A stretch of 14,106 bases of DNA. Source: CAYJMQ01 sp964371555 (lineage in GTDB: Bacteria; Bdellovibrionota; JACOXK01; 2-02-FULL-40-11). The DNA is taken from contig CAYJMQ010000054.1 in NCBI GenBank assembly GCA_964371555.1, positions 1-14,106 on the forward strand, written 5' to 3'. The notes below the pieces were generated by a model. The model worked only from the letters and a program-made list of their open reading frames with translations, was not told the origin of the DNA and did not search any database. The position numbers were made by a program, and so were the translations under genes. Shown here one piece after another: positions 8,309 through 14,106 of this stretch; positions within the stretch are counted from its first letter, which is position 1, and each line of letters begins with the position of its first letter.

Positions 8309-9451
8309 ATGTCCATAGGTTTTCATCTGACCGAAGAGCAAAATGCCCTGCAAGAGCTGACCCGCAGGTTTGCGAAGCAGGAGATGATCCCCAAAGCGGC
8401 CTATTATGATGAAACGGCCGAATTCCCGTTGCCAATTATTGAGAAAGCCTTCGAATTGGGGCTCCTCAATCTTTGTATTCCGACTCAATATGGAGGCCCC
8501 GGGCTTTCAAACCTCGACAGTCTGATCGTTACGGAAGAGATTGCGGCTGGCTGTGTTGGAATGACAACATCCCTGATGGCCAATGATCTTGCCCTTTATC
8601 CCATTGTCATTGCGGGAACAGAAGCGCAGAAGAAAAGGTTTCTAAAACCCTTTACGCAAAAACCGCTTTTGACATCTTTTTGCCTCACAGAGCCCGGGGC
8701 GGGATCCGATGTGGGCGGCATAGCCACACGTCTCGAAAGGGATGGGAAAAATTATGTTCTGACCGGTCAAAAAATGTTTATCACGAATGCCTCTTACGCG
8801 TCTCAATTTACGGTATATGCGACTATTGATAAAAATCTAAAAAAGAAAGGTCTTTGCGCGGTTGTGGTAGACGCAAAAAGCCCGGGTGTGTCTATTGGTA
8901 AAAAAGAAGACAAGCTTGGGCAGCGCGCTTCGAATACAGCCGTCGTAAATTTTGACCGCGTAAAAATTCCCCATGAAAATCTGTTGGGGGCGGAAGGAGA
9001 GGGTTTTAAAATTGCGATGAAGACGATCGACCACAGCCGGCCGATGGTTGCCATTGCCGCTGTCGGGCTTGCAAGAGCGGCTTATGAATATGCGCTTGAA
9101 TACGCGAAGGAGAGAAAACAATTTGGCCAGCCGATCGCGTCATTTCAGGCGATTCAATTCATGCTTGCTGACATGGCAACGGCAATCGAGGCCGGGCGTC
9201 TGCTCTGTTACAAAGCGTCGTGGCTGCTCGATCACGGACAAAGACCGACGCTTATGGCATCTTACGCAAAGGCTTTCTCTGCAGATCAGGCGATGAAAAT
9301 CACCACCCAGGCAGTGCAAATTTTCGGCGGCAATGGCTATATGAAAGACTACCCCGTCGAGAAGCTGATGCGTGACGCGAAGTTAATTCAGATTTACGAA
9401 GGCACTTCGCAGATTCAGCGATTGGTGATCGCAAGAGAGATTCTTGCCTGA
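8309..9451 (+). CDS. Acyl-CoA dehydrogenase (short/medium-chain type)
   Basis: The 380-residue flavoenzyme catalyses FAD-dependent alpha,beta-dehydrogenation of an acyl-CoA, the first step of beta-oxidation or of branched-chain acyl-CoA breakdown, passing electrons to electron-transfer flavoprotein. Signature 1 is CLTEPGAGSDVGG (125-137); the middle beta domain contains LTGQKMFITNA (151-161) and KLGQRASNT (202-210); signature 2 is QIFGGNGYMKDYPVEKLMRD (337-356); the catalytic base is Glu364 in IYEGTSQIQR (362-371), in the position used by medium- and short-chain enzymes. The length is normal and no signal peptide is seen. Acyl chain length cannot be fixed from sequence alone. It is the last gene of the plus-strand block, seven bases after the transaldolase, and its stop codon is one base from the stop codon of the opposite operon. 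Confidence 0.95.
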   Translation: MSIGFHLTEEQNALQELTRRFAKQEMIPKAAYYDETAEFPLPIIEKAFELGLLNLCIPTQYGGPGLSNLDSLIVTEEIAAGCVGMTTSLMANDLALYPIVIAGTEAQKKRFLKPFTQKPLLTSFCLTEPGAGSDVGGIATRLERDGKNYVLTGQKMFITNASYASQFTVYATIDKNLKKKGLCAVVVDAKSPGVSIGKKEDKLGQRASNTAVVNFDRVKIPHENLLGAEGEGFKIAMKTIDHSRPMVAIAAVGLARAAYEYALEYAKERKQFGQPIASFQAIQFMLADMATAIEAGRLLCYKASWLLDHGQRPTLMASYAKAFSADQAMKITTQAVQIFGGNGYMKDYPVEKLMRDAKLIQIYEGTSQIQRLVIAREILA

Positions 9452-9452
9452 A

Positions 9453-10202
9453 TCAATCGGAGAGAATTTTACCCCCATCGACAATCAAATTATGTCCGGT
9501 AACGAATGGGAGAGAAGTTGCCACAGATAAGGCAGCCTCTGCAATGTCCTCTGGCAGCCCAAGTCTCTGAAGGGGTGTTTTTAAGAGATGCTCCTCATGA
9601 TGCTCTTTCCACGCCTTTGTTAATTCTGTTTTGATAAGACCCGGGCTGATGGCGTTTACGCGGATATCGGGGGCGAGAGCGCGGGCCAGCGAATAGGTGA
9701 GATTTAAGAGCGCCGCTTTCATCGCGCAGTAGACGACATTGCTCCCCATCGCCGTCGTTCCCGCGGTTGAGACGATGTTTATGATTTGTGGATGTCTGCC
9801 ATTTTTCAGCAAAGGGAGCGCCTCCCGGATCAAAAGAAGCGGACCGCGAAAGTTGGTTTTATAAATCCGATCGCTCAAATCTATTGAAAGTTTGTCAAGA
9901 TCGCTGTGTTTAATAAATGTTGTCGTTGCCGCGTTGTTGATCAGGATATCAAGACGACCATATCGTTCTTCGATCGATTTTATGAGTTTTAGAATTTGAG
10001 AAGGCTCCCCAATGTCAGCCGGGATGAAAGAGTGATCTTTCCCGGAGAGATCTGAAAGCGTGGCAAGGGCTTCATCGACAGATTTTGAACTATTCACAAT
10101 GATCGTTGCGCCCGCATTTGCAAACCGGTTGGCAATGGCTTTGCCTATCCCGCGGCTTGATCCTGTAACAAGGACGATTTGATCGTTTAATGGTTTATTC
10201 AT
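9453..10202 (-). CDS. Short-chain dehydrogenase/reductase (FabG-like, classical SDR)
   Basis: The 249-residue NAD(P)-dependent oxidoreductase shows every classical SDR mark: VTGSSRGIG (12-20) for the cofactor, Asp63 in PADIG, NNAA (89-92), catalytic Ser145 in INIVSTAG, Tyr158 and Lys162 in VVYCAMKAAL, RVNAISPGLIKTEL (181-194), and a C-terminal LIVDGGKI (239-246). The beta2 end (VNSS at 36-39) lacks an acidic residue, which fits preference for NADP(H). It would reduce a ketone or oxidise an alcohol; FabG-like similarity does not prove a role in fatty acid synthesis, and its place as last gene of a CMP-sugar-like operon argues for a sugar or keto-acid substrate. The start ATG overlaps the stop of the preceding gene (ATGA), with no Shine-Dalgarno, so translation is coupled. 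Confidence 0.92.
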   Translation of the reverse strand: MNKPLNDQIVLVTGSSRGIGKAIANRFANAGATIIVNSSKSVDEALATLSDLSGKDHSFIPADIGEPSQILKLIKSIEERYGRLDILINNAATTTFIKHSDLDKLSIDLSDRIYKTNFRGPLLLIREALPLLKNGRHPQIINIVSTAGTTAMGSNVVYCAMKAALLNLTYSLARALAPDIRVNAISPGLIKTELTKAWKEHHEEHLLKTPLQRLGLPEDIAEAALSVATSLPFVTGHNLIVDGGKILSD

Positions 10203-11194
10203 GGTGTTTTCTTAAAAAGAGAAGAAATGTGATGATGGGCTTCTAAAAGAGAAGGATTGTTTACCTGTTGCCATAATTTTTTTACCGTCTGGTAGTCGAC
10301 CTTGGCTTCCTCTTCCAGCGCATTTTTAAATGTTCCATTTCGGATATTACGCAGAACATTTTTGGCCTGCTGATAGGGACTCTTCTCAAGTGCGGAATCA
10401 AAATGAGAAGCAATGCCAAACTGGCAGGTGGGAGAGGCATTCTTTTCAAAGCTTTTGCCAATTCCAACTTCTGCCGCCATTTTCAAAACCTCTGAAAGCT
10501 CTTGAGACGCGTAGAGCTCCATGAGCGTTGCCACCGGTGGAAACTGGAATTCATCGACGAGGGTCCGAAAGCTGATGTCGATGGTCTTTATAATATTGGG
10601 GATCAAAAATTGCTCGACAAAAAGATCGAGCTCCGTCTCGACACGATAATTTACTTCAAGAACCCCCGCGCGGGTAAAGCCGGCCCCTTTCGCCAGCCCG
10701 AGAATTCTTGGCTTTGCCAGATCTGTTTTATTTTGAATGATATCCACAAAGGCGGGAATGCCCCCCCCTTTTAAATAAGATTCCCGGATCTGCTGTCCAG
10801 GCATTCGCGGGGCGAGCATGGCAACGTCGATATCATCCGGCCAGGCAAAGGTTTTAAAATAGAGAGAAAAGCCATGCGCCACGATAAGCAGCGTCCCCGG
10901 TTTTAGTTTGCCTTTGAGGAATGTTTTGAAAACCTCCGCGTGGGCCTGATCGGGAATAAGAAGCATCAAAAGATCGGAATTTTCGGCAATGTCCGAAAGG
11001 GGATAGACTCTAAAGCCATCTTCCATTGCCTCGTGTTCGTAGCTGTCATTTCGGTTCGCGACAAAAACGGTGAGGCCGGAATCTCTGAGATTCAAAGCCT
11101 GGGCTCTCCCCTGAATTCCATATCCGATAATCCCTATCGTTTTGTCTTTGATACAATTTAAATCCGCGTCATGATCATAATAGATTGTGTGCAT
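10199..11194 (-). CDS. Ketol-acid reductoisomerase-like protein (IlvC-like, atypical active site)
   Basis: The 331-residue protein has the size of class I ketol-acid reductoisomerases and matches them along the whole length: YYDHDADL (5-12), the cofactor loop IGIIGYGIQGRAQALNLRDSG (around 20-40), VAHGFSLYF with His107, MLAPRMPGQQIRESYLKGGGIP (split over 127-147), and VETELDLFVEQ with metal ligands Asp190 and Glu194. Two catalytic positions differ from what is known for the family: the Lys of APK(x)PG is Arg130, and the second-metal pair Glu226-x3-Glu230 is not kept (Glu226 then Ser230, with Glu232 near). The C-terminal knotted domain is diverged (MELYASQELSEV). No other branched-chain amino acid genes are nearby. 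The context, between a 2-hydroxyacid dehydrogenase and an SDR behind a CMP-sugar-synthetase-like gene, suggests a different alpha-keto or hydroxy acid substrate, perhaps reduction without isomerisation. ATG directly follows the upstream stop; GGAG lies eight bases before. Confidence 0.85.
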   Translation of the reverse strand: MHTIYYDHDADLNCIKDKTIGIIGYGIQGRAQALNLRDSGLTVFVANRNDSYEHEAMEDGFRVYPLSDIAENSDLLMLLIPDQAHAEVFKTFLKGKLKPGTLLIVAHGFSLYFKTFAWPDDIDVAMLAPRMPGQQIRESYLKGGGIPAFVDIIQNKTDLAKPRILGLAKGAGFTRAGVLEVNYRVETELDLFVEQFLIPNIIKTIDISFRTLVDEFQFPPVATLMELYASQELSEVLKMAAEVGIGKSFEKNASPTCQFGIASHFDSALEKSPYQQAKNVLRNIRNGTFKNALEEEAKVDYQTVKKLWQQVNNPSLLEAHHHISSLFKKTP

Positions 11195-12199
11195 TTATTT
11201 GGCTCCATTAATGACGTTATACGGTTTTTCCCCGTCCAAAACCGTTCTTACAATATCAGCGGAAATATATCGCAGGTTATAAAGGGCCTGCTCTGAATAA
11301 AACGATGCATGGGGGGTTAGAATCAGCCGGTCAGAAAGCCACGGCTCTCTGTTTTTAAGCGCAAGAAGCAGCGGGTGGTCTGGAGGGGGCTCAGTGGGCC
11401 AGGTATCTGAGCCAATCCTCAGATGGGGCTTCTTTTTCAAGGCCTCATAAATGATATCCGCATTCTTAAAAAGCCTGCCACGGGCGGTGTTTAGGACGAT
11501 CGCTGAATCTGAGACAAGATCAAAAAAACGTTCATCGATGATGGCTGTTGTCTCTTTCGTCTGCGGGCAGTGGAAGCTCACAATGTCAGAATTTTTCACA
11601 AGCTCTTCAAAGTTCAAAAAACGATGGAGCCCTAAATTTTCCCCTTTCGCCTGCGCGATATAAGGGTCATAGAATGAAATCTCATAACCGAATGGTTTGA
11701 GGCGTTTGGCGACCGCAGTTCCAATTTTACCGAGGCCAACGATTCCAACTTTCAGATGATCCGATCGTTTAATCGGTTCGAATGTTTTCCAATTCCATTG
11801 AGACAGATAGTGAAAAGAAACGATTTTTCGTTGATGGCTAAGGAGCATCGCGATTGTGGATTCGGCGACCTCTTGCGTCGCGTAATCCTGAATGTTGCAA
11901 ACCGGGATTCCCCTTTTGGTTGCCGATTCCAGATCGATTTGTTCGTAGCCGACGCCGAGGCTTACAATCACTTTTATTTTTCTCATGACAGAAATCATCT
12001 CCTGGCAAAACGGCGCCCCGGGGCGGGAGATGACACCGTCAAGATCTGAAAGCGCTGTCTTGTAATTCTCGGGGCGAATGATGCCATAGTGAGAGATTTC
12101 AACGTCAGCGCCCAACACCCGTTGTTCAACGAGCGGCCCCTCGGGCATGAGCGTTGCCCATTTCCCTTCAATGATCGCAACTTTATACTTGGGCTTCAT
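11195..12199 (-). CDS. D-isomer-specific 2-hydroxyacid dehydrogenase (CtBP/phosphoglycerate-dehydrogenase-like)
   Basis: The 334-residue NAD-dependent enzyme should interconvert a 2-keto acid and a D-2-hydroxy acid. The substrate-binding domain holds VSLGVGYEQID (79-89) and DYATQEVAESTIAMLL (105-120), like C-terminal-binding-protein and SerA relatives. The Rossmann domain has GIVGLGKIG (152-160) and, after the second strand, Asp178 (SFYDPY), favouring NAD(H). The catalytic set is present: Arg240 in NTARGRL, Glu270 in PTEPPPDHPL, His297 in LTPHASF. No C-terminal regulatory ACT domain exists. An in-frame TTG lies at 12205, but the ATG at 12199 has AAGGG six bases before it and is preferred; the gene then overlaps the upstream one by 17 bp. 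Second gene of the nucleotidyltransferase operon; the true substrate is unknown, although a sugar-derived acid would fit. Confidence 0.9.
   Translation of the reverse strand: MKPKYKVAIIEGKWATLMPEGPLVEQRVLGADVEISHYGIIRPENYKTALSDLDGVISRPGAPFCQEMISVMRKIKVIVSLGVGYEQIDLESATKRGIPVCNIQDYATQEVAESTIAMLLSHQRKIVSFHYLSQWNWKTFEPIKRSDHLKVGIVGLGKIGTAVAKRLKPFGYEISFYDPYIAQAKGENLGLHRFLNFEELVKNSDIVSFHCPQTKETTAIIDERFFDLVSDSAIVLNTARGRLFKNADIIYEALKKKPHLRIGSDTWPTEPPPDHPLLLALKNREPWLSDRLILTPHASFYSEQALYNLRYISADIVRTVLDGEKPYNVINGAK
11203..11206 (-). promoter_or_regulatory. Shine-Dalgarno for the IlvC-like gene
   Basis: GGAG on the minus strand, eight bases before the ATG at 11194, lying inside the last codons (NGAK) of the hydroxyacid dehydrogenase gene. 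The stop TAA of that gene and this ATG are directly adjacent. Confidence 0.6.
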
Positions 12200-12857
12200 A
12201 CGCAACCCTTGCCAGTGTCAGATCTTTTGGGAAATTTACGTCGATCGATTCAATCGGATCGCCCGAAAAGAGGTAAGGCTTTCTTCCGATCCAGTAGCGC
12301 CAGAGGAGTTGATTTGATTTTTCCCCGATAAAAATCGTGTCATTGATCGCATACATCGGCTTTAATTCATTCGTATAGGGGTGCCAGACTCCAAATGAGT
12401 AGAAAAGGGGGCGTCCTTTTTCATCAATCAAATATTCACGGATTTCTTTAACCCCCACGAGGCTGTCGTATTCGGGGAGCGCCTTCAGATATTGATCAAC
12501 CGCTTCCCGATAGCGCACAAATAAGGGGCTTGTTACCATCGCCCAGACGACATGGGGATTGCCCGGGACGGAGTTTAAAATGTTTACAACGACCTCATCC
12601 CAGCGGGCGGCAGCCGTACACATCGACGGGTCGCGCGCCAAAAACTCCACATCTAAACCCTCTGTTATTTTCCGAATGCGCTCCGAATCGCTCGATATAT
12701 AGATGTGGTCAAAACGTTCGGCCTTTTTGAGCTGCTCAATTTTGTTATGAATCAGCGTCGGTTCTTTTCCAAACGGGAGAAAATTTTTATTCGGGATTCG
12801 CGTCGACCCCTCTCGCACAGGAACCACCGCAACGACTGATTCTTTACGCATATCCAC
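12183..12857 (-). CDS. Nucleotidyltransferase of the CMP-sugar synthetase family (NeuA/KdsB-like)
   Basis: The 224-residue protein resembles acylneuraminate cytidylyltransferases, which activate nonulosonic acids with CTP. The nucleotide-binding motif VVPVREGSTRIPNKN (11-25) is the family's P-A-R-x-G-S-x-R-I-x-x-K-N with minor changes; HIYISSDSERI (51-61) follows, then TSPLF (109-113, usually TSPLR) and ESIDVNFPKDL (203-213, usually with two Asp as D-x-D for the metal, here Asp206 and Asn208). Length is normal for a single-domain enzyme. The substrate may therefore not be a standard sialic acid or Kdo. The reading frame starts at GTG 12857; an ATG two codons later (12851) is an equally possible start, and neither has a well-spaced Shine-Dalgarno. 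It leads the four-gene operon, overlapping the hydroxyacid dehydrogenase gene. Confidence 0.82.
   Translation of the reverse strand: MDMRKESVVAVVPVREGSTRIPNKNFLPFGKEPTLIHNKIEQLKKAERFDHIYISSDSERIRKITEGLDVEFLARDPSMCTAAARWDEVVVNILNSVPGNPHVVWAMVTSPLFVRYREAVDQYLKALPEYDSLVGVKEIREYLIDEKGRPLFYSFGVWHPYTNELKPMYAINDTIFIGEKSNQLLWRYWIGRKPYLFSGDPIESIDVNFPKDLTLARVAYEAQV
12206..12210 (-). promoter_or_regulatory. Shine-Dalgarno deciding the start of the hydroxyacid dehydrogenase
   Basis: AAGGG on the minus strand, six bases before the ATG at 12199 and far too close to the alternative TTG at 12205. It supports the shorter protein. Confidence 0.6.
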
Positions 12858-12860
12858 CGT

Positions 12861-12872
12861 GAGATTTATCTC
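12861..12872. repeat. Inverted repeat GAGAT-TT-ATCTC over the -10 box (possible operator)
   Basis: Five-base arms GAGAT and ATCTC separated by two bases, just upstream of the nucleotidyltransferase start and covering the candidate -10 box. Such a position would suit a repressor site, but short palindromes also arise by chance. Confidence 0.3.
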
Positions 12873-12892
12873 TTTTTTGGCGCCGATGTCCA
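12865..12892 (-). promoter_or_regulatory. Candidate promoter of the CMP-sugar-like operon
   Basis: On the minus strand TGGACA (12892-12887), 16 bases, then GATAAA (12870-12865). Transcription would start near 12858, directly before the GTG at 12857 or seven bases before the ATG at 12851. The -10 box lies inside a perfect inverted repeat. Confidence 0.35.
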
Positions 12893-12929
12893 GCGAATCC
12901 TTAATTGATCTTGTTTATGAATCTTAGGA

Positions 12930-14106
12930 TTATGGGCCTACATGTCCTCGCCCACCACCTAAAGCAATGCCAAAATCGTCAGATAGAGCTTTCCCCAAAA
13001 TCGTTAAACTGACGCCTCCGCCATCGAGTCTAAAGGAAGAAGAAAGACTCTCACCCCCAAACAAGATATAAGCGGCCCCATTATCGGTCGCTAGATCGTC
13101 GTTAACATAAGCGCCCACTATGAGATCAGGGAAGCCATCATTATTAAAATCACCAGCTCCTGAAACATCTCTCCCAAGACTATTATTTGTCGCCTTTCCA
13201 AGAATTGTAATATCTCCATGGCCTGCATTGATTGATGAAGCTAAAGAAGAGCTTCCATAGATAATATAAGCGCTTCCTGCACTTGAAGCCGCACTATCGT
13301 TTAACCTTGCTCCACCGATAATGTCCTGAAATCCGTCGTCATTGATATCCCCTGCGTTTGAAACACCATAACCAAAATTATCGGTGTCGTTAGTCCCAAA
13401 AATAGTAACATCTTGATTTGAGGCAGAGACATCCAATGTTGTTCCCGAAGAAAAACCGCGTCCGTATATAATATAAGTTGCACCGCCATCTGTGGTAACG
13501 GTGTCACTCTGATGTGCGCTAACGATCATATCGTCGAATCCATCACCGTTGACATCACCCGTCCCTGTAGAATTTAGCCCAAGGAGATCATCGGCAGCAT
13601 CGCCCAGAATAGTTACATTACCTCCAGCCCCATCCAATCTAATCGTGGCAGAAAGGCTTGTGCCCCCGAAGAGAACATAGGCAGCTCCTGCATCGCCTCC
13701 ACCATCGTCATTCAAATGGGCGCCCATGATGACATCATCAAATCCATCTCGATTGACATCCCCCGCACTCCCCACCGAAGCCCCCAAGCGATCGGACCCT
13801 GCTTTTCCAAGGACTGAAACACTAACCCCTGCCCCCGCTATGTCATAATCAGCCGAAAGAGAGGCGGATCCATATAGAATATAGACAGCGCCTGCCTGAG
13901 TGGTAAGATCACCCTGCCCAAAAGCTCCAAGAAGCGCGTCATCAAAACCATCCCCATTGATATCTCCTCCTCCCGAAATCCTAAACCCTAAATAATCGTT
14001 AGCTGACTTGCCAATGATGGTTATATCCACACCTGGCCCGTTTAAGGCATATTTGGCTGAATGACTGGGATGAACATAAAGAATATAAACTGCCCCTTCG
14101 TCATCG
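12930..14106 (-). CDS. FG-GAP repeat (integrin-alpha-like) beta-propeller protein, partial and probably truncated
   Basis: About 392 codons are visible. The frame is open to the right edge (upstream of a GTG at 14030 it continues with DDEGAVYILY and further propeller sequence), so the N-terminus lies outside. Blades of about 62-63 residues repeat, each with an I-x-G-x-(A/D/N) strand, a calcium-binding loop and a closing GA(A/V)YI(L/I)(F/Y)G strand. Five loops are seen: DINGDGFDD, DVNRDGFDD, DVNGDGFDD, DINDDGFQD and DFNNDGFPD. Known FG-GAP propellers have seven blades and are usually secreted or at the cell surface, binding ligands or other proteins. The sixth visible blade starts normally (SLTILGKALSDDFG) but after GGG runs into RGHVGP and a TAA, where the calcium loop should be. 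No other frame continues the loop, so the C-terminus appears lost by a rearrangement rather than by a simple frameshift. Confidence 0.85.
   Translation of the reverse strand, partial: DDEGAVYILYVHPSHSAKYALNGPGVDITIIGKSANDYLGFRISGGGDINGDGFDDALLGAFGQGDLTTQAGAVYILYGSASLSADYDIAGAGVSVSVLGKAGSDRLGASVGSAGDVNRDGFDDVIMGAHLNDDGGGDAGAAYVLFGGTSLSATIRLDGAGGNVTILGDAADDLLGLNSTGTGDVNGDGFDDMIVSAHQSDTVTTDGGATYIIYGRGFSSGTTLDVSASNQDVTIFGTNDTDNFGYGVSNAGDINDDGFQDIIGGARLNDSAASSAGSAYIIYGSSSLASSINAGHGDITILGKATNNSLGRDVSGAGDFNNDGFPDLIVGAYVNDDLATDNGAAYILFGGESLSSSFRLDGGGVSLTILGKALSDDFGIALGGGRGHVGP

Noticed and set aside
9431..9447. Hairpin GCAAGA-N5-TCTTGC at the 3' end of the acyl-CoA dehydrogenase gene, near the convergent stop codons
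   Set aside because: The 6-bp stem has no T-run on either strand and lies inside codons, so it is not a convincing intrinsic terminator. No terminator could be supported between the two convergent operons, whose stops are one base apart.
9453..10202. SDR as the fatty-acid-synthesis FabG
   Set aside because: No acp, fabD or fabF gene is adjacent and it is coupled to the IlvC-like gene, so the specific assignment is unsupported.
12930..14106. Near-identical blade repeats as a DNA tandem repeat or CRISPR-like array
   Set aside because: Periodicity is at protein level (about 62-63 residues) with diverged bases; it is an FG-GAP propeller.

Overview
The window looks like a piece of a moderate-GC, Gram-negative bacterial chromosome. 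Several products carry Sec or lipoprotein signals, genes are packed into translationally coupled operons, and one end holds an FG-GAP surface-type protein. The mixture (acyl-CoA dehydrogenase, class 3-type transaldolase, GHMP kinase, FG-GAP propeller) would suit an uncultivated deltaproteobacterial or related lineage, but no marker gene is present, so this placement is a weak inference. No rRNA, tRNA, CRISPR array, insertion sequence or phage gene was recognised.

Layout. (1) Positions 1-4878, minus strand: a gene for a solute-binding lipoprotein of an ABC importer, cut by the window edge, and upstream of it a three-gene operon read in the order exported amidohydrolase, exported protein with two uracil-DNA-glycosylase-like domains, HAD phosphatase. 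Its genes overlap by 4 bp or are separated by 1 bp. (2) Positions 4944-9451, plus strand: alpha/beta hydrolase, exported glycerophosphodiesterase, galactokinase-type GHMP kinase, transaldolase and medium-chain-type acyl-CoA dehydrogenase. Blocks 1 and 2 diverge from a 65-bp gap that holds overlapping -10 boxes. (3) Positions 9453-12857, minus strand: a compact four-gene operon read in the order CMP-sugar-synthetase-like nucleotidyltransferase, 2-hydroxyacid dehydrogenase, ketol-acid-reductoisomerase-like protein, short-chain dehydrogenase. It meets block 2 tail to tail with one base between stop codons. (4) Positions 12930-14106, minus strand: the C-terminal end of an FG-GAP propeller protein that stops in the middle of a blade.

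How the genes may work together. The block 3 operon is the best candidate for an undescribed pathway: an enzyme that would activate a 3-deoxy-ulosonic or similar acid with CMP, together with three NAD(P)-dependent oxidoreductases, one of them an IlvC relative with changed catalytic positions. It may make an unusual activated sugar acid for the cell surface. The block 1 operon joins two exported proteins, an ATZ/TRZ-type amidohydrolase and a duplicated UDG-fold protein, with a cytosolic HAD phosphatase; scavenging of nucleobases or related compounds outside the cytoplasm is possible but speculative. Block 2 reads as general carbon and lipid catabolism.

Expression signals. Four candidate sigma70-type promoters place the expected start of transcription within about ten bases of a start codon that has no Shine-Dalgarno sequence, whereas several internal operon genes have clear ones. 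This suggests leaderless or nearly leaderless transcripts. All gaps between genes are shorter than 300 bases.
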